NCBI GenBank assembly: GCA_002770955.1
Contig: PCUH01000194.1
Span: 15,781 to 28,909, forward strand
Length of the DNA stretch: 13,129 nucleotides
Source of the DNA: Flavobacteriales bacterium CG18_big_fil_WC_8_21_14_2_50_32_9
GTDB lineage: Bacteria > Bacteroidota > Bacteroidia > Flavobacteriales_E > Vicingaceae
Direction: 5' to 3'
A model generated the notes under the pieces. That model searched no databases, was not told where the DNA came from, and worked only from the letters and a program-made list of their open reading frames with translations. Made by a program: the position numbers and the translations under genes. The stretch's first letter is position 1. Every line of letters begins with the position of its first letter. Of the stretch, positions 5,875 through 12,961 are shown piece by piece.

Positions 5875-7968
5875 ATGAAACATTCAAGCACATTACTATT
5901 AGCACTAATATTTATCACAAGTCTAAGTGCCCAAAAATTAGATAGAAGCAAAAAACCAGCCGCTGGTCCTGCACCTCAAATTAACATTGGTACACCCGCT
6001 ACATTTACGCTCCCTAATGGATTAAAAGTTTTTGTAGTAGAAAACCATAAATTACCTAGAGTTGCTTTTTCATTGAGTTTGGACGTTGACCCAGTTTTAG
6101 AAGGTGATATGGCTGGTTATGTTGATGCAACTGGACAATTATTAGAAAGAGGCACAAAAAACAGAACAAAACAACAATTGGATGAAGAAATTGATTTTAT
6201 TGGAGCTTCAATAAGTACCTCTTCAAAAGGTGTTTACGCTGCTTCCTTAAAAAAACATCAAGATAAATTATTAAATATTATGTCTGATATTATTTTAAAT
6301 TCCGATTTTAAACAAGAAGAATTAACTAAAATTATTACCCAAACTAAATCTGGATTAGCCTCTTCTAAAGACGATCCTGATGCTATTGCAAGCAATGTTA
6401 AGTCTGTTTTATTATATGGAAAAAAACATCCATACGGAGAAGTTGTTACTGAAGAAAGTATTGAAAAAGCAACTTTAGAGCAATGTAAAAAATATTACAA
6501 CACCTATTTTAAACCAAATGTAGCTTACTTAGCAATTGTTGGTGATGTAACAGTTGCTGAAATAAAACCATTAATAGAAAAATATTTTGCGAATTGGGAA
6601 AAAGCAGATGTACCTGTAAACAAATACAAAACCCCTACTGCACCTTCAAAAACAAGGGTTGCTTTTGTGCATAAAGAAGGTGCAACTCAATCGGTTGTAA
6701 ACATAACTTATCCTATCAATTTAAAACAAAATAATCCAGATGTAATTAAAGCACAAATGATGAATTCCATATTAGGAGGAAGTGCTACAGCTCGTTTGTT
6801 TATGAACTTGAGAGAAACTTATGGCTATACGTATGGAGCATATTCAAGAATTAGTGCTGATGAAATAGTAGGAAATTTTAACGCTTTTGCGAAAGTTAGA
6901 AATGAGGTTACTGATAGTGCTTTAACACAATTCATGATAGAGCTAAACAGAATTGTTGATGAAAAAGTTACCGAAGAAGAATTGCAAAATATTAAAAACT
7001 ATATGTCAGGGACTTTTGCCTATTCTTTACAAGACCCTCAAACTGTTGCTCGATTTGCAATCAACACCGAAAAATATAAATTACCTGCTGATTATTATGC
7101 TACCTACCTGAAACAAATTGCTGCAGTTACTGTAGATGATATTAAAGAAATGGCTGAAAAATATATCAAACCAAGCAATGCTCTTATTTTAATTGTTGGT
7201 GATAAAAAAACAGCAGAAAAATTAACTTCTTTTGATGCAGAAAATAAAGTAAGTTTTTACGATACGTATGGAAACGATTTTATAGACTTAAAGCCAGCTC
7301 CAGCAGGTATTACAGCAAAAACTGTCATTGACAACTACATTGTTGCAAAATACGGTTTATCAAAAGGAAAAGCATTAGATAAAAAATTAAAAGGAATAAA
7401 AGACATTACAGTAAAAATGGATGCCACTATTCAAGGGCAAACCATTAGCGTTACACGTTACCAAAAAGCACCAAACAAATTTGCCAATGCAATGGCAATG
7501 GGAACTATGGTAATACAAAAACAAACATTTAATGGAACTACTGGAAAAATTAGTGGAATGCAAGGAAACAAAGATGTTACAGGAGATGACTTAGATGAAT
7601 TGAAATTAAGTTCCATTCTTTTCTTAGATACTAAATATGATGAAAATGGCATTACCTATGAACTAATCGGTGTAGAACCAATTAATGGAAAAGATGCTTA
7701 CAAAATGATACAAACTAAGCCAAATGGTGACACTGAAACAGAATGGTATGATGTTGTTTCTAACCTAAAAGTAAAATCTTTATCCGTTCAAGAAAATGAA
7801 CAACTAGAAGAGCCTATTACTGTAATTACAGAGCTTTCTGATTACAAAGCTGTAAATGGAATTCAATTTGCTCATAAAACAAAACAAGCATTTGGACCTC
7901 AAGCTCTAGACATGGTTGTAACTTCAATTGAAATAAATACTAAATTAGGTGATGAAGTTTTTGAATAA
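5875..7968 (+). CDS. M16 family partner subunit (no zinc site) with C-terminal LolA-like domain
   Basis: A 697-residue exported protein (signal peptide 1-19, SLSA before QK). Residues about 35-460 form two M16 domains. At the position of HxxEH the sequence reads Asp84-Ala-Thr-Gly87-Gln88 (aligned through GYVDATGQLLERGT, 81-94), so no zinc site is possible. The second domain keeps the substrate-binding motif NLRETYGYTYG (311-321; Arg313 with Tyr318/Tyr320). It is therefore expected to be the non-catalytic half of an M16B heterodimer with the preceding gene. From about 478 (ITAKTVIDNYIVAKYGL) to 697 lies an extra domain of about 220 residues, rich in beta strands and resembling the outer-membrane lipoprotein-sorting LolA/LolB-like proteins of Bacteroidota; that assignment is by pattern only. 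Transcription probably runs from the upstream M16 gene to the strong terminator 20 nt after the stop. Confidence 0.93.
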   Translation: MKHSSTLLLALIFITSLSAQKLDRSKKPAAGPAPQINIGTPATFTLPNGLKVFVVENHKLPRVAFSLSLDVDPVLEGDMAGYVDATGQLLERGTKNRTKQQLDEEIDFIGASISTSSKGVYAASLKKHQDKLLNIMSDIILNSDFKQEELTKIITQTKSGLASSKDDPDAIASNVKSVLLYGKKHPYGEVVTEESIEKATLEQCKKYYNTYFKPNVAYLAIVGDVTVAEIKPLIEKYFANWEKADVPVNKYKTPTAPSKTRVAFVHKEGATQSVVNITYPINLKQNNPDVIKAQMMNSILGGSATARLFMNLRETYGYTYGAYSRISADEIVGNFNAFAKVRNEVTDSALTQFMIELNRIVDEKVTEEELQNIKNYMSGTFAYSLQDPQTVARFAINTEKYKLPADYYATYLKQIAAVTVDDIKEMAEKYIKPSNALILIVGDKKTAEKLTSFDAENKVSFYDTYGNDFIDLKPAPAGITAKTVIDNYIVAKYGLSKGKALDKKLKGIKDITVKMDATIQGQTISVTRYQKAPNKFANAMAMGTMVIQKQTFNGTTGKISGMQGNKDVTGDDLDELKLSSILFLDTKYDENGITYELIGVEPINGKDAYKMIQTKPNGDTETEWYDVVSNLKVKSLSVQENEQLEEPITVITELSDYKAVNGIQFAHKTKQAFGPQALDMVVTSIEINTKLGDEVFE

Positions 7969-7988
7969 CTATTTCTATTTTTGACATT

Positions 7989-8020
7989 AAAAGGACATGG
8001 ATTATCCATGTCCTTTTTTT
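7989..8020 (+). terminator. Strong intrinsic terminator of the M16 operon
   Basis: A 13-bp perfect stem (7989-8001 with 8005-8017; core GGACATGGA/TCCATGTCC) with a TTA loop runs straight into a T-rich tail that continues to about 8026. It begins 20 nt after the second M16 gene's stop codon. This is the clearest Rho-independent terminator in the window. Confidence 0.93.
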
Positions 8021-8053
8021 ATTTTTACAATCCTATTTATTGATCATTTAATT

Positions 8054-8707
8054 ATGTCCTCAAAAAAGAAACAACTTCTTAAAATAATTGCATGGTCATT
8101 ACTTTCATTGCTATTAATAATTGTTTTTTCTAATTTATTGATTACTCAATCTACAAAAAAGCTTATTTACGATGATGCTTCTATAATTCCCAATAAACAT
8201 GATGTTGGTTTGCTTTTAGGAACAAGTGAATACACAACTAAAGGACAAACCAATTTATTTTTTAAATACCGAATCGAATCTGCTGCACAATTGTATCATG
8301 CAGGGAAAATAAAACACATTATTGTTAGTGGTGATAATAGTTTGTTGGAATACAATGAACCACGCCAAATGGCAAAAGCTCTTCGTAAATTAGGCATCCC
8401 AGACAGTGTTATTACCTTAGATTTTGCAGGTTTTAGAACATTAGATTCTGTGGTAAGATGCAAAAAAGTTTTTGGACAAACTAATTTTGTAATTATTACG
8501 CAACAATTTCATCTTGAAAGAGCGTTGTTTATTGCTAAAAAACATGATATTGATGCAATAGGTTTTGCGGCAAAAACGCCTCCTGATAGTTATTCTTTTA
8601 AAACACAGCTAAGAGAATATTTAGCTAAAACATTAGCTCTTATTGATTTGTATATTTTAAATACCAAGCCGAAATTTTTAGGAGAACCGATAACTATTAA
8701 AATTTAA
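8054..8707 (+). CDS. sanA: SanA-like DUF218 membrane-anchored envelope protein
   Basis: A 217-residue SanA/YdcF-type DUF218 protein. In enteric bacteria SanA affects envelope permeability (vancomycin exclusion at high temperature); the biochemical activity is not established. It has a basic N-terminus and one membrane anchor (about 9-30), then the DUF218 domain outside the membrane. Typical motifs: DVGLLLGTSEY (50-60), IIVSGDN (89-95), EYNEPRQM (99-106), LDFAGFRTLDSVVRC (122-136) and IITQQFHLERAL (147-158). A longer frame opens at ATG 7997, but that codon lies in the terminator stem and adds residues unlike the family. ATG 8054 gives a normal SanA N-terminus (MSSKKKQLLK). The gene follows the M16 terminator, so it presumably has its own promoter or depends on read-through; I see no convincing promoter in the short gap. 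Confidence 0.93.
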   Translation: MSSKKKQLLKIIAWSLLSLLLIIVFSNLLITQSTKKLIYDDASIIPNKHDVGLLLGTSEYTTKGQTNLFFKYRIESAAQLYHAGKIKHIIVSGDNSLLEYNEPRQMAKALRKLGIPDSVITLDFAGFRTLDSVVRCKKVFGQTNFVIITQQFHLERALFIAKKHDIDAIGFAAKTPPDSYSFKTQLREYLAKTLALIDLYILNTKPKFLGEPITIKI

Positions 8708-8737
8708 TAGTTAAAAACTTTGTCCATTACACCTAAA

Positions 8738-8774
8738 ATATTAACCCGCTTTATTCATGCAAAAGCGAAGCGAA
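8738..8774. repeat. 37-nt dispersed repeat, copy 2
   Basis: Identical over 37 nt to 4281-4317, in the same orientation. Here it forms the left end of a longer structured segment reaching about 8928; the first copy has only this left part. Confidence 0.9.
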
Positions 8775-8928
8775 TTGTATGAATGTGCTAAGGGTTGTGG
8801 GATGCAAAGCGGTTAATCCCTTCCGATAATTATCGGAATAGTAATACCCAAATTTGGGTATTACTTATATCGTATAAAATTTGTGAACCGAGCTTGCGAG
8901 TTCAACGAAGTTAATTTTCTGGGTTAAT
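8740..8928. mobile_element. Possible 189-nt MITE-like element with 8-bp terminal inverted repeats
   Basis: ATTAACCC at 8740-8747 and GGGTTAAT at 8921-8928 are exact inverted repeats bounding a segment packed with palindromes, whose left end recurs elsewhere in the window. No target-site duplication is clear (AAAT before, TGCT after) and there is no coding capacity. The terminal repeats are short enough to arise by chance, so the element is tentative; the palindromes and the 37-nt repeat themselves are certain. Confidence 0.3.
8840..8865. repeat. Perfect 26-nt palindrome
   Basis: Bases 8840-8865 equal their own reverse complement (left half AGTAATACCCAAA). A second perfect palindrome of 18 nt (left half TTCCGATAA) lies immediately before, at 8821-8838, with one base between them. 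Both are in the convergent gap. As RNA each would form a tight hairpin; as DNA each could bind a dimeric protein. Confidence 0.95.
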
Positions 8929-8945
8929 TGCTGCTCAAAAAAAAC

Positions 8946-10019
8946 TTATACAATTTTTTTTGTAATATATTCTGAATTAAACAACCTCAATGCTGCCATA
9001 TATTTTAGTTTAAAAGAAATTAAATCACCAATATGGTAATCTTTATCTGATTTTTCAATGTCTAACACCAACATATCAGAGCTAGCTCCAACAATAGTTA
9101 TTTTTTCATCTTCAGGAATAATTAAATCTGAATTTGCGACATCAAGCACACCTAAATCTACAATAGCTCTATGGTGTGTTTTTCCATAATCAGCAGGATT
9201 AACATCAAACTCTTCTCCACTAGGGTTTTCGCCCATAGTACCAATAGGATTTATAGGTTTTTCTGTTATTTCTATAATTTCTGCAAAGAGTTTAAAAACA
9301 TCAGTTTCCATACCTTCAAGAATTTCTCCAGTAATTAAATTATTGCCAAAAAACAACGATTCCCCAACTCTAAAATGATTAATTCCAGCAGGTAATTGTT
9401 TCATTAGTAATAAAGGAATTACCACACTTGTGCCACCAGTAACCCAAGGAATTTTTCTGTTAAATTTAGCTTCAATTAATTGTTTGTATAAACTTAATTG
9501 TATCATTTTATCTTCCGATGGATAAACGCCATGCAAACAGTTAAGATTGGCTCCTATTCCTGTAACTTTTATGTTAGGTAATTTGAAAACAGACTCGTAA
9601 AAGTCCATTAAATGATTACCCATAACGCCTTCTCGCAAGTCGCCCAACTCCAACATAATAATAACTTTATGCGTTTTGTTTTGTCGAACAGCCTCTTCCG
9701 AAAGCCACTTTATAGTTTGAAATTCTGTATTAAAACTTGCATCAGCATATTGAACTATTTTTTTTATACTTCTCTTTGCTGGTGGCTTGATGTAAACGGT
9801 ATCAATTTTAGGTGCAAGTATTTTAATTTTTACTAAATTACTTACACGAGCATCACAAATTTCTTTAATGTCTAAGGTGAGTAATTCTTTCAGATAAAGT
9901 TCGTTGCCGCAGAATAGTTTACTTACAACAGCCCATTCAATATTGTTGGTTTTAAAAAGATTATCAAGATATTGAAAGTTTTTTTTAAGTTTATCTTTGT
10001 ATAATTCTATAAATGCCAT
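8946..10019 (-). CDS. Alanine/ornithine racemase family PLP enzyme
   Basis: A 357-residue fold-type III PLP enzyme of the Orr/YhfX-like group of predicted amino-acid racemases, which includes clostridial ornithine racemase. The PLP-binding lysine is Lys34 in AVVSKLFCGN (30-39), at the end of the first beta strand as in alanine racemases. Family stretches include EICDARVSNL (53-62), TGIGANLNCLHGVYPS (153-168), the GGTSVV glycine/serine turn (194-199) and NHFRVGESLFFG (214-225) before the C-terminal beta domain. It is the last gene of the operon, 7 nt after the alanine-racemase paralogue, with no intrinsic terminator evident beyond a T-run next to its stop. Chirality inversion of a free amino acid is expected; the substrate (ornithine, lysine, another) cannot be told from sequence. 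No frameshift or truncation is seen. Confidence 0.88.
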   Translation of the reverse strand: MAFIELYKDKLKKNFQYLDNLFKTNNIEWAVVSKLFCGNELYLKELLTLDIKEICDARVSNLVKIKILAPKIDTVYIKPPAKRSIKKIVQYADASFNTEFQTIKWLSEEAVRQNKTHKVIIMLELGDLREGVMGNHLMDFYESVFKLPNIKVTGIGANLNCLHGVYPSEDKMIQLSLYKQLIEAKFNRKIPWVTGGTSVVIPLLLMKQLPAGINHFRVGESLFFGNNLITGEILEGMETDVFKLFAEIIEITEKPINPIGTMGENPSGEEFDVNPADYGKTHHRAIVDLGVLDVANSDLIIPEDEKITIVGASSDMLVLDIEKSDKDYHIGDLISFKLKYMAALRLFNSEYITKKIV

Positions 10020-10026
10020 AATTCAA

Positions 10027-11181
10027 CTATTTTATAATTATTCTGGGAATATCTTCGGGTAAGCGGGTAAGTAGTTCGTAGTTCAATTGGTTACTCATTT
10101 CTCCAAAAGATGCAACAGAAATAGATATTCCGTCTTGTTCACCAATTAAAATTGTTACATCTCCTTTTTTTACATTCGGTGCATTTGTAATATCAACAAT
10201 CATCATATTCATATTAACAAAACCTATCACATCTACACGGTGTCCGTTAATAATTACTTTACCTTGATTACTTAAAGAACGACTAAAACCATGGGCATAA
10301 CCAATTGGAATAGTCGCAATTTTCATGTCGGTTTCTGCCAATACCGTTGTTCCATAACTTATATATTCTCCCGCAGCAACTGATTTGGTTCCCATAACAT
10401 AGCTTTTCCAAGAGATTACCGGTTGCAAAGGATTACTATTAATTTTGTTTTTAGTGTAATATTTCATTTGAGATTCTCTGCTAGGCCAAAAACCATATTG
10501 CATTATCCCCACTCGAACTAAATCGTTTATCGTTTGAGGATAATTAATAACAGCAGCCGAACATGCTAAGTGTTTTTGCTTAAAGTTAATGTTGTTCGTT
10601 GTAAAGAATTTCAATATTCGGTTGTAGGCTAAAATTTGATTTTTTACTCTAAAATAATTAGTAATACTTTCAGCTCCGGCAAAATGCGTACACAAACCTT
10701 TTACTTCCAAATAGTTTTTGTTATCTTCAATAAAATGAATAACATCTTTAAGCTCATCTAAACAAAAACCAGTTCTGTTCATGCCTGTTTCAATTTCTAT
10801 GTGGACAATGGCTTTTTTCTTTAGTCTTTTGGCAATTTTTATGGCTTTTTGCAGTCTGTCTAAATCGAACACAAAAAATTCTATATTCAAATTGATAGCC
10901 CATTCCAATTCATTTGTAGAATCTGCAACACCCATAATCATTACGGTGCTTTCGCCATTACTTACTTTTTTAAAGCGATAAGCTTCGTAAGCACTAAATA
11001 CAGAAAAATGATTAACTCCAATTTCTTCAGCCATTGGAGCAAAAGTTTCTATGCCATGTCCGTAGGCATTTCCTTTAATTACAGATGAGAAAATACAAGA
11101 TTCGCCAATAAGCGAACGTATAAATGTTAGGTTGTTTTGATATGCAGCTTTACTTATTTCTATTGTTGAAGTAACATCCAT
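10027..11181 (-). CDS. Alanine racemase family enzyme, paralogue-like, altered PLP-site residues
   Basis: A 384-residue alanine racemase (fold-type III PLP, normal family length). PLP lysine Lys36 lies in SVIKGNAYGHG (33-43). The opposing catalytic tyrosine is Tyr276 in EYISYGTT, followed by IPIGYAHGFSR (291-301). Arg136 in ETGMNRTGF (131-139), which contacts PLP, is conserved. Two departures stand out. The lysine that is carbamylated in the Geobacillus enzyme (Lys129 there, seven residues before Arg136) is Glu129 here. The usual MDQ/MDM segment reads NMNM (323-326), replacing Asp with Asn325. In many Bacteroidota housekeeping Alr is fused to MurF, so a stand-alone copy inside an acyltransferase/deacylase operon may be specialised. 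It begins 1 nt after the M20D stop and ends 7 nt before the next racemase. Racemase activity is likely; alanine specificity is not assured. Confidence 0.92.
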   Translation of the reverse strand: MDVTSTIEISKAAYQNNLTFIRSLIGESCIFSSVIKGNAYGHGIETFAPMAEEIGVNHFSVFSAYEAYRFKKVSNGESTVMIMGVADSTNELEWAINLNIEFFVFDLDRLQKAIKIAKRLKKKAIVHIEIETGMNRTGFCLDELKDVIHFIEDNKNYLEVKGLCTHFAGAESITNYFRVKNQILAYNRILKFFTTNNINFKQKHLACSAAVINYPQTINDLVRVGIMQYGFWPSRESQMKYYTKNKINSNPLQPVISWKSYVMGTKSVAAGEYISYGTTVLAETDMKIATIPIGYAHGFSRSLSNQGKVIINGHRVDVIGFVNMNMMIVDITNAPNVKKGDVTILIGEQDGISISVASFGEMSNQLNYELLTRLPEDIPRIIIK

Positions 11182-11182
11182 T

Positions 11183-12316
11183 TTAAGTTAATAATTTTTT
11201 GGCTACGTCAATAAACATAGCAGTTCCTATTGGAGCAATTTCATCCGGAAAATCGTAATCAGGATTATGCAGTCGGGGAGTATTTTTTCCCGAACCCAAT
11301 CCAAACATTGCTCCTTTATATATGGTAGTGAAAAGCCCAAAATCTTCTCCCCAAGGAAAAGGCGATGGTTTTTCTAAGGTATCAAAATTGTTTTCTATGG
11401 CAGTTTGTTTAATAATATCAACTATTTCGGCATTGTTTTCATTGGCTTCAAAAGCTTCTGTAAAAGAAATAGCAATGTTTAATTGTTCTTCTTTAGCAAT
11501 GTTCTCGGCTAAAGAGCTGATTTTATCAGAAAGTTCTTTTGTCAGTTCGTTACTTAATGTTCTTATCGTAAAATGTGTTTCGCCATATCCAGCTGAAGTT
11601 CCATAAGCCTTACTTCCGATGTTTGTATAAATAGGAGTAATTACAGTATAATGTTCATCATCTTCAATATTTCTGGCAAGAGCCAGTGTTTGTTGTGTTA
11701 TTTTGCTTATTGCTAACGAAGGGTTAATGCCTTTGTGCGGTTCGGCAGCATGAGAAGTTTTTCCTGTAAGCTTAATAATAATGCTTGTTACAGAAGGAGT
11801 AAAGTTTCCATATTTATAAACTATTTGTCCTTTTTTATAGCCAGGAACATTGTGCAAGGAAATAGCATAATCAGGTTCGATTTGCTTAAAGTTAGCATCT
11901 GCCAATACTTCTTTAGCACCTTCACCATTTTCTTCGGCAGGTTGATAAAGCAGTACAACTTTTCCTTTTTCAGGTCGATTGTTGCTATAATGTTTCCCCA
12001 CAGCTGCCAATATACTCATGTGTCCGTCATGTCCACACAAGTGAGCTTTTCCTTCAGTTTTAGATATGTAATCAACCGTATTAATTTCCTGAATAGGTAG
12101 TGCATCTAACTCGCAACGAATCATAACTGTTTTTCCAGCAGTTTTTCCGTTAAAAACAAAAGCAACTCCCGTTTTTTCTAAATGTACCACTTGGTCGGGT
12201 TGCAGCTTATCAAAAAAAGCAATAATTCTTTTTTTTGTTTCAACTTCTTCACCTGAAATTTCAGGGTGTTGATGCAATTCTTTACGCAAAAGAACAATTT
12301 CATTGTCAGTTATCAT
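11183..12316 (-). CDS. M20D family metallo-amidohydrolase (N-acyl amino acid deacylase type)
   Basis: A 377-residue cytoplasmic M20D hydrolase, the group containing N-acetyl-diaminopimelate deacetylase, hippurate hydrolase and auxin-conjugate hydrolases; these release amino acids from N-acyl derivatives. Signatures: RKELHQHPEISGEE (11-24), AHLCGHDGHM (91-100), YQPAEENGEGAKEVL (124-138) and SLHNVPGYKKG (153-163). Metal ligands expected for the family are Cys94, His96, Glu129, His155 and His350 (PRLHNPDYDF); Glu128 is the likely general base. The lid/dimerisation domain spans about 172-285 (GKTSHAAEPHKGINP at 185-199). All key residues are intact. The start ATG overlaps the GNAT stop by 4 nt (ATGA), indicating translational coupling, and the racemase gene starts 1 nt after its stop. 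The substrate is unknown; context suggests an N-acylated amino acid or diamine amino acid. Confidence 0.93.
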   Translation of the reverse strand: MITDNEIVLLRKELHQHPEISGEEVETKKRIIAFFDKLQPDQVVHLEKTGVAFVFNGKTAGKTVMIRCELDALPIQEINTVDYISKTEGKAHLCGHDGHMSILAAVGKHYSNNRPEKGKVVLLYQPAEENGEGAKEVLADANFKQIEPDYAISLHNVPGYKKGQIVYKYGNFTPSVTSIIIKLTGKTSHAAEPHKGINPSLAISKITQQTLALARNIEDDEHYTVITPIYTNIGSKAYGTSAGYGETHFTIRTLSNELTKELSDKISSLAENIAKEEQLNIAISFTEAFEANENNAEIVDIIKQTAIENNFDTLEKPSPFPWGEDFGLFTTIYKGAMFGLGSGKNTPRLHNPDYDFPDEIAPIGTAMFIDVAKKLLT

Positions 12317-12747
12317 TTTTTCAAACGCATTTCTAAATACGGATTAGTAAATCCCATTTTTTCATATAAAAATTTTGCAGGGTTATCTTTTTCAACATGA
12401 AGTGCAATATCGCCTTCTGTGTTTTTTATAGCATGTTGCATTATTTGTTTTCCAACGCCTTTTCCACGTTGGTTTTTGTTTACGGCAATATAAACCAAAA
12501 TATTTTCAGGAATATAACCACTCATCCCTGTTTTATTGATGATGGAAGCTCCCACAATTTCTTTGTTTTCTAAAGCTAATAAAATTAAGCCACCCTTATT
12601 AGGAGTAAACACATAATCGATACATTTTTGGATGGCATCTTTTGCATCTCCATACTGATCTAGATGTTCGTATAAAAAAGTAACAATTTTAGTATCGTCA
12701 TAAACTGTGTGTTTTCCTGTTTGTGGTGTTATAAGTAAAATTTCCAT
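12313..12747 (-). CDS. GNAT family N-acetyltransferase
   Basis: A 144-residue GNAT-fold acyltransferase that would transfer an acyl group from acyl-CoA to an amine. The acyl-CoA pyrophosphate-binding loop is Gln93-Arg-Gly-Lys-Gly-Val-Gly99, after strand NILVYIAV (82-89) and before the alpha3 helix. The C-terminal NPAKFLYEKMGF (122-133) is the typical motif-B helix with the following strand. It is a compact single-domain protein. First gene of the operon, it shares a 4-nt ATGA overlap with the M20D gene, tying acylation and deacylation into one transcript. The acceptor is not identifiable; an amino acid is plausible from context. ATG 12747 is preceded by A-rich sequence (AAAAAAACAA), the kind of leader common in Bacteroidota, which often lack Shine-Dalgarno sites. 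Confidence 0.9.
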   Translation of the reverse strand: MEILLITPQTGKHTVYDDTKIVTFLYEHLDQYGDAKDAIQKCIDYVFTPNKGGLILLALENKEIVGASIINKTGMSGYIPENILVYIAVNKNQRGKGVGKQIMQHAIKNTEGDIALHVEKDNPAKFLYEKMGFTNPYLEMRLKK

Positions 12748-12961
12748 TTGTTTTTTTCTTGATTTTTTTTTGAATTAATAAGTTAAAAAAAATAGCAAGA
12801 AATGTCAGCGATAGAAATAAGAATTAAGAAAAGTGATAATTAAATTGAGAACCATCTTTTTTGTTTGGTTTCAAGCAAAGATACGAATTATATGAGGGTT
12901 CTCCAAACTAACATATAAATAATCAGGATAAAAACACCCATTTAATCAAATAAATATTTTT
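12748..12961. other. Leader and intergenic region of the racemase operon
   Basis: No substantial gene. On the minus strand it carries the operon promoter (12876-12907), then a predicted untranslated leader of about 120 nt. The leader has a possible short stem TTTGTTT/AAGCAAA (12860-12866 with 12873-12879, one G-U pair when transcribed) and a 16-codon open frame (ATG 12855 to TGA 12805). The part next to the upstream oxidoreductase stop (12908-12961) is A/T-rich with no clear terminator. Confidence 0.5.
12847..12907 (-). promoter_or_regulatory. Bacteroidota promoter of the GNAT-M20D-racemase operon, flanked by an inverted repeat
   Basis: On the minus strand, TTTG (12907-12904) and TATCTTTG (12883-12876) are 20 nt apart, a full match to the Bacteroidota TTTG/TAnnTTTG consensus. 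The start of transcription would be near 12870, giving a leader of about 120 nt. Two inverted copies of a 7-mer, GAGAACC (12847-12853) and GGTTCTC (12897-12903), lie on either side of the -7 box with centres 50 bp apart. They could be half-sites of an operator; that part is inference. Confidence 0.65.

Larger units (their letters stand above)
8708..8945. other. Structured intergenic region between convergent genes
   Basis: No gene is visible. The region holds repeat copy 2 (8738-8774), TTAACC(C)GCTT pairing with AAGCGGTTAA (8741-8751 with 8806-8815, one bulged C), GGGAT/ATCCC (8799-8803 with 8816-8820), a perfect 18-nt palindrome (8821-8838) and a perfect 26-nt palindrome (8840-8865). Neither long palindrome is followed by a T-run on either strand, so classical intrinsic termination is not supported. 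A perfect A/T-rich inverted repeat with 10-bp arms (8692-8712) overlaps the sanA stop codon just before it. Confidence 0.7.

Noticed and set aside
5242..7652. Minus-strand open frames inside the M16 genes (5242-5454, 5360-5611, 7458-7652)
   Set aside because: They are antisense to clear M16 coding sequence, with no family resemblance.
7997..8053. Upstream ATG extending the sanA frame by 19 codons
   Set aside because: The codon lies in the stem of the M16 operon terminator and adds residues that do not fit SanA N-termini; ATG 8054 begins a normal basic-plus-hydrophobic anchor.
8692..8712. A/T-rich inverted repeat at the sanA stop as a terminator
   Set aside because: The arms are perfect, but the stem is almost all A/T and is followed by AAAAACTTTG, not a T-run.
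8821..8865. The two palindromes as bidirectional intrinsic terminators
   Set aside because: They sit between convergent genes as terminators would, but neither strand shows a T-run directly after either hairpin.
9612..12100. Plus-strand open frames opposite the racemase and M20D genes (9612-9836, 10781-10981, 11322-11606, 11735-12100)
   Set aside because: They are antisense to well-supported enzymes with intact active sites and have no recognisable domains.
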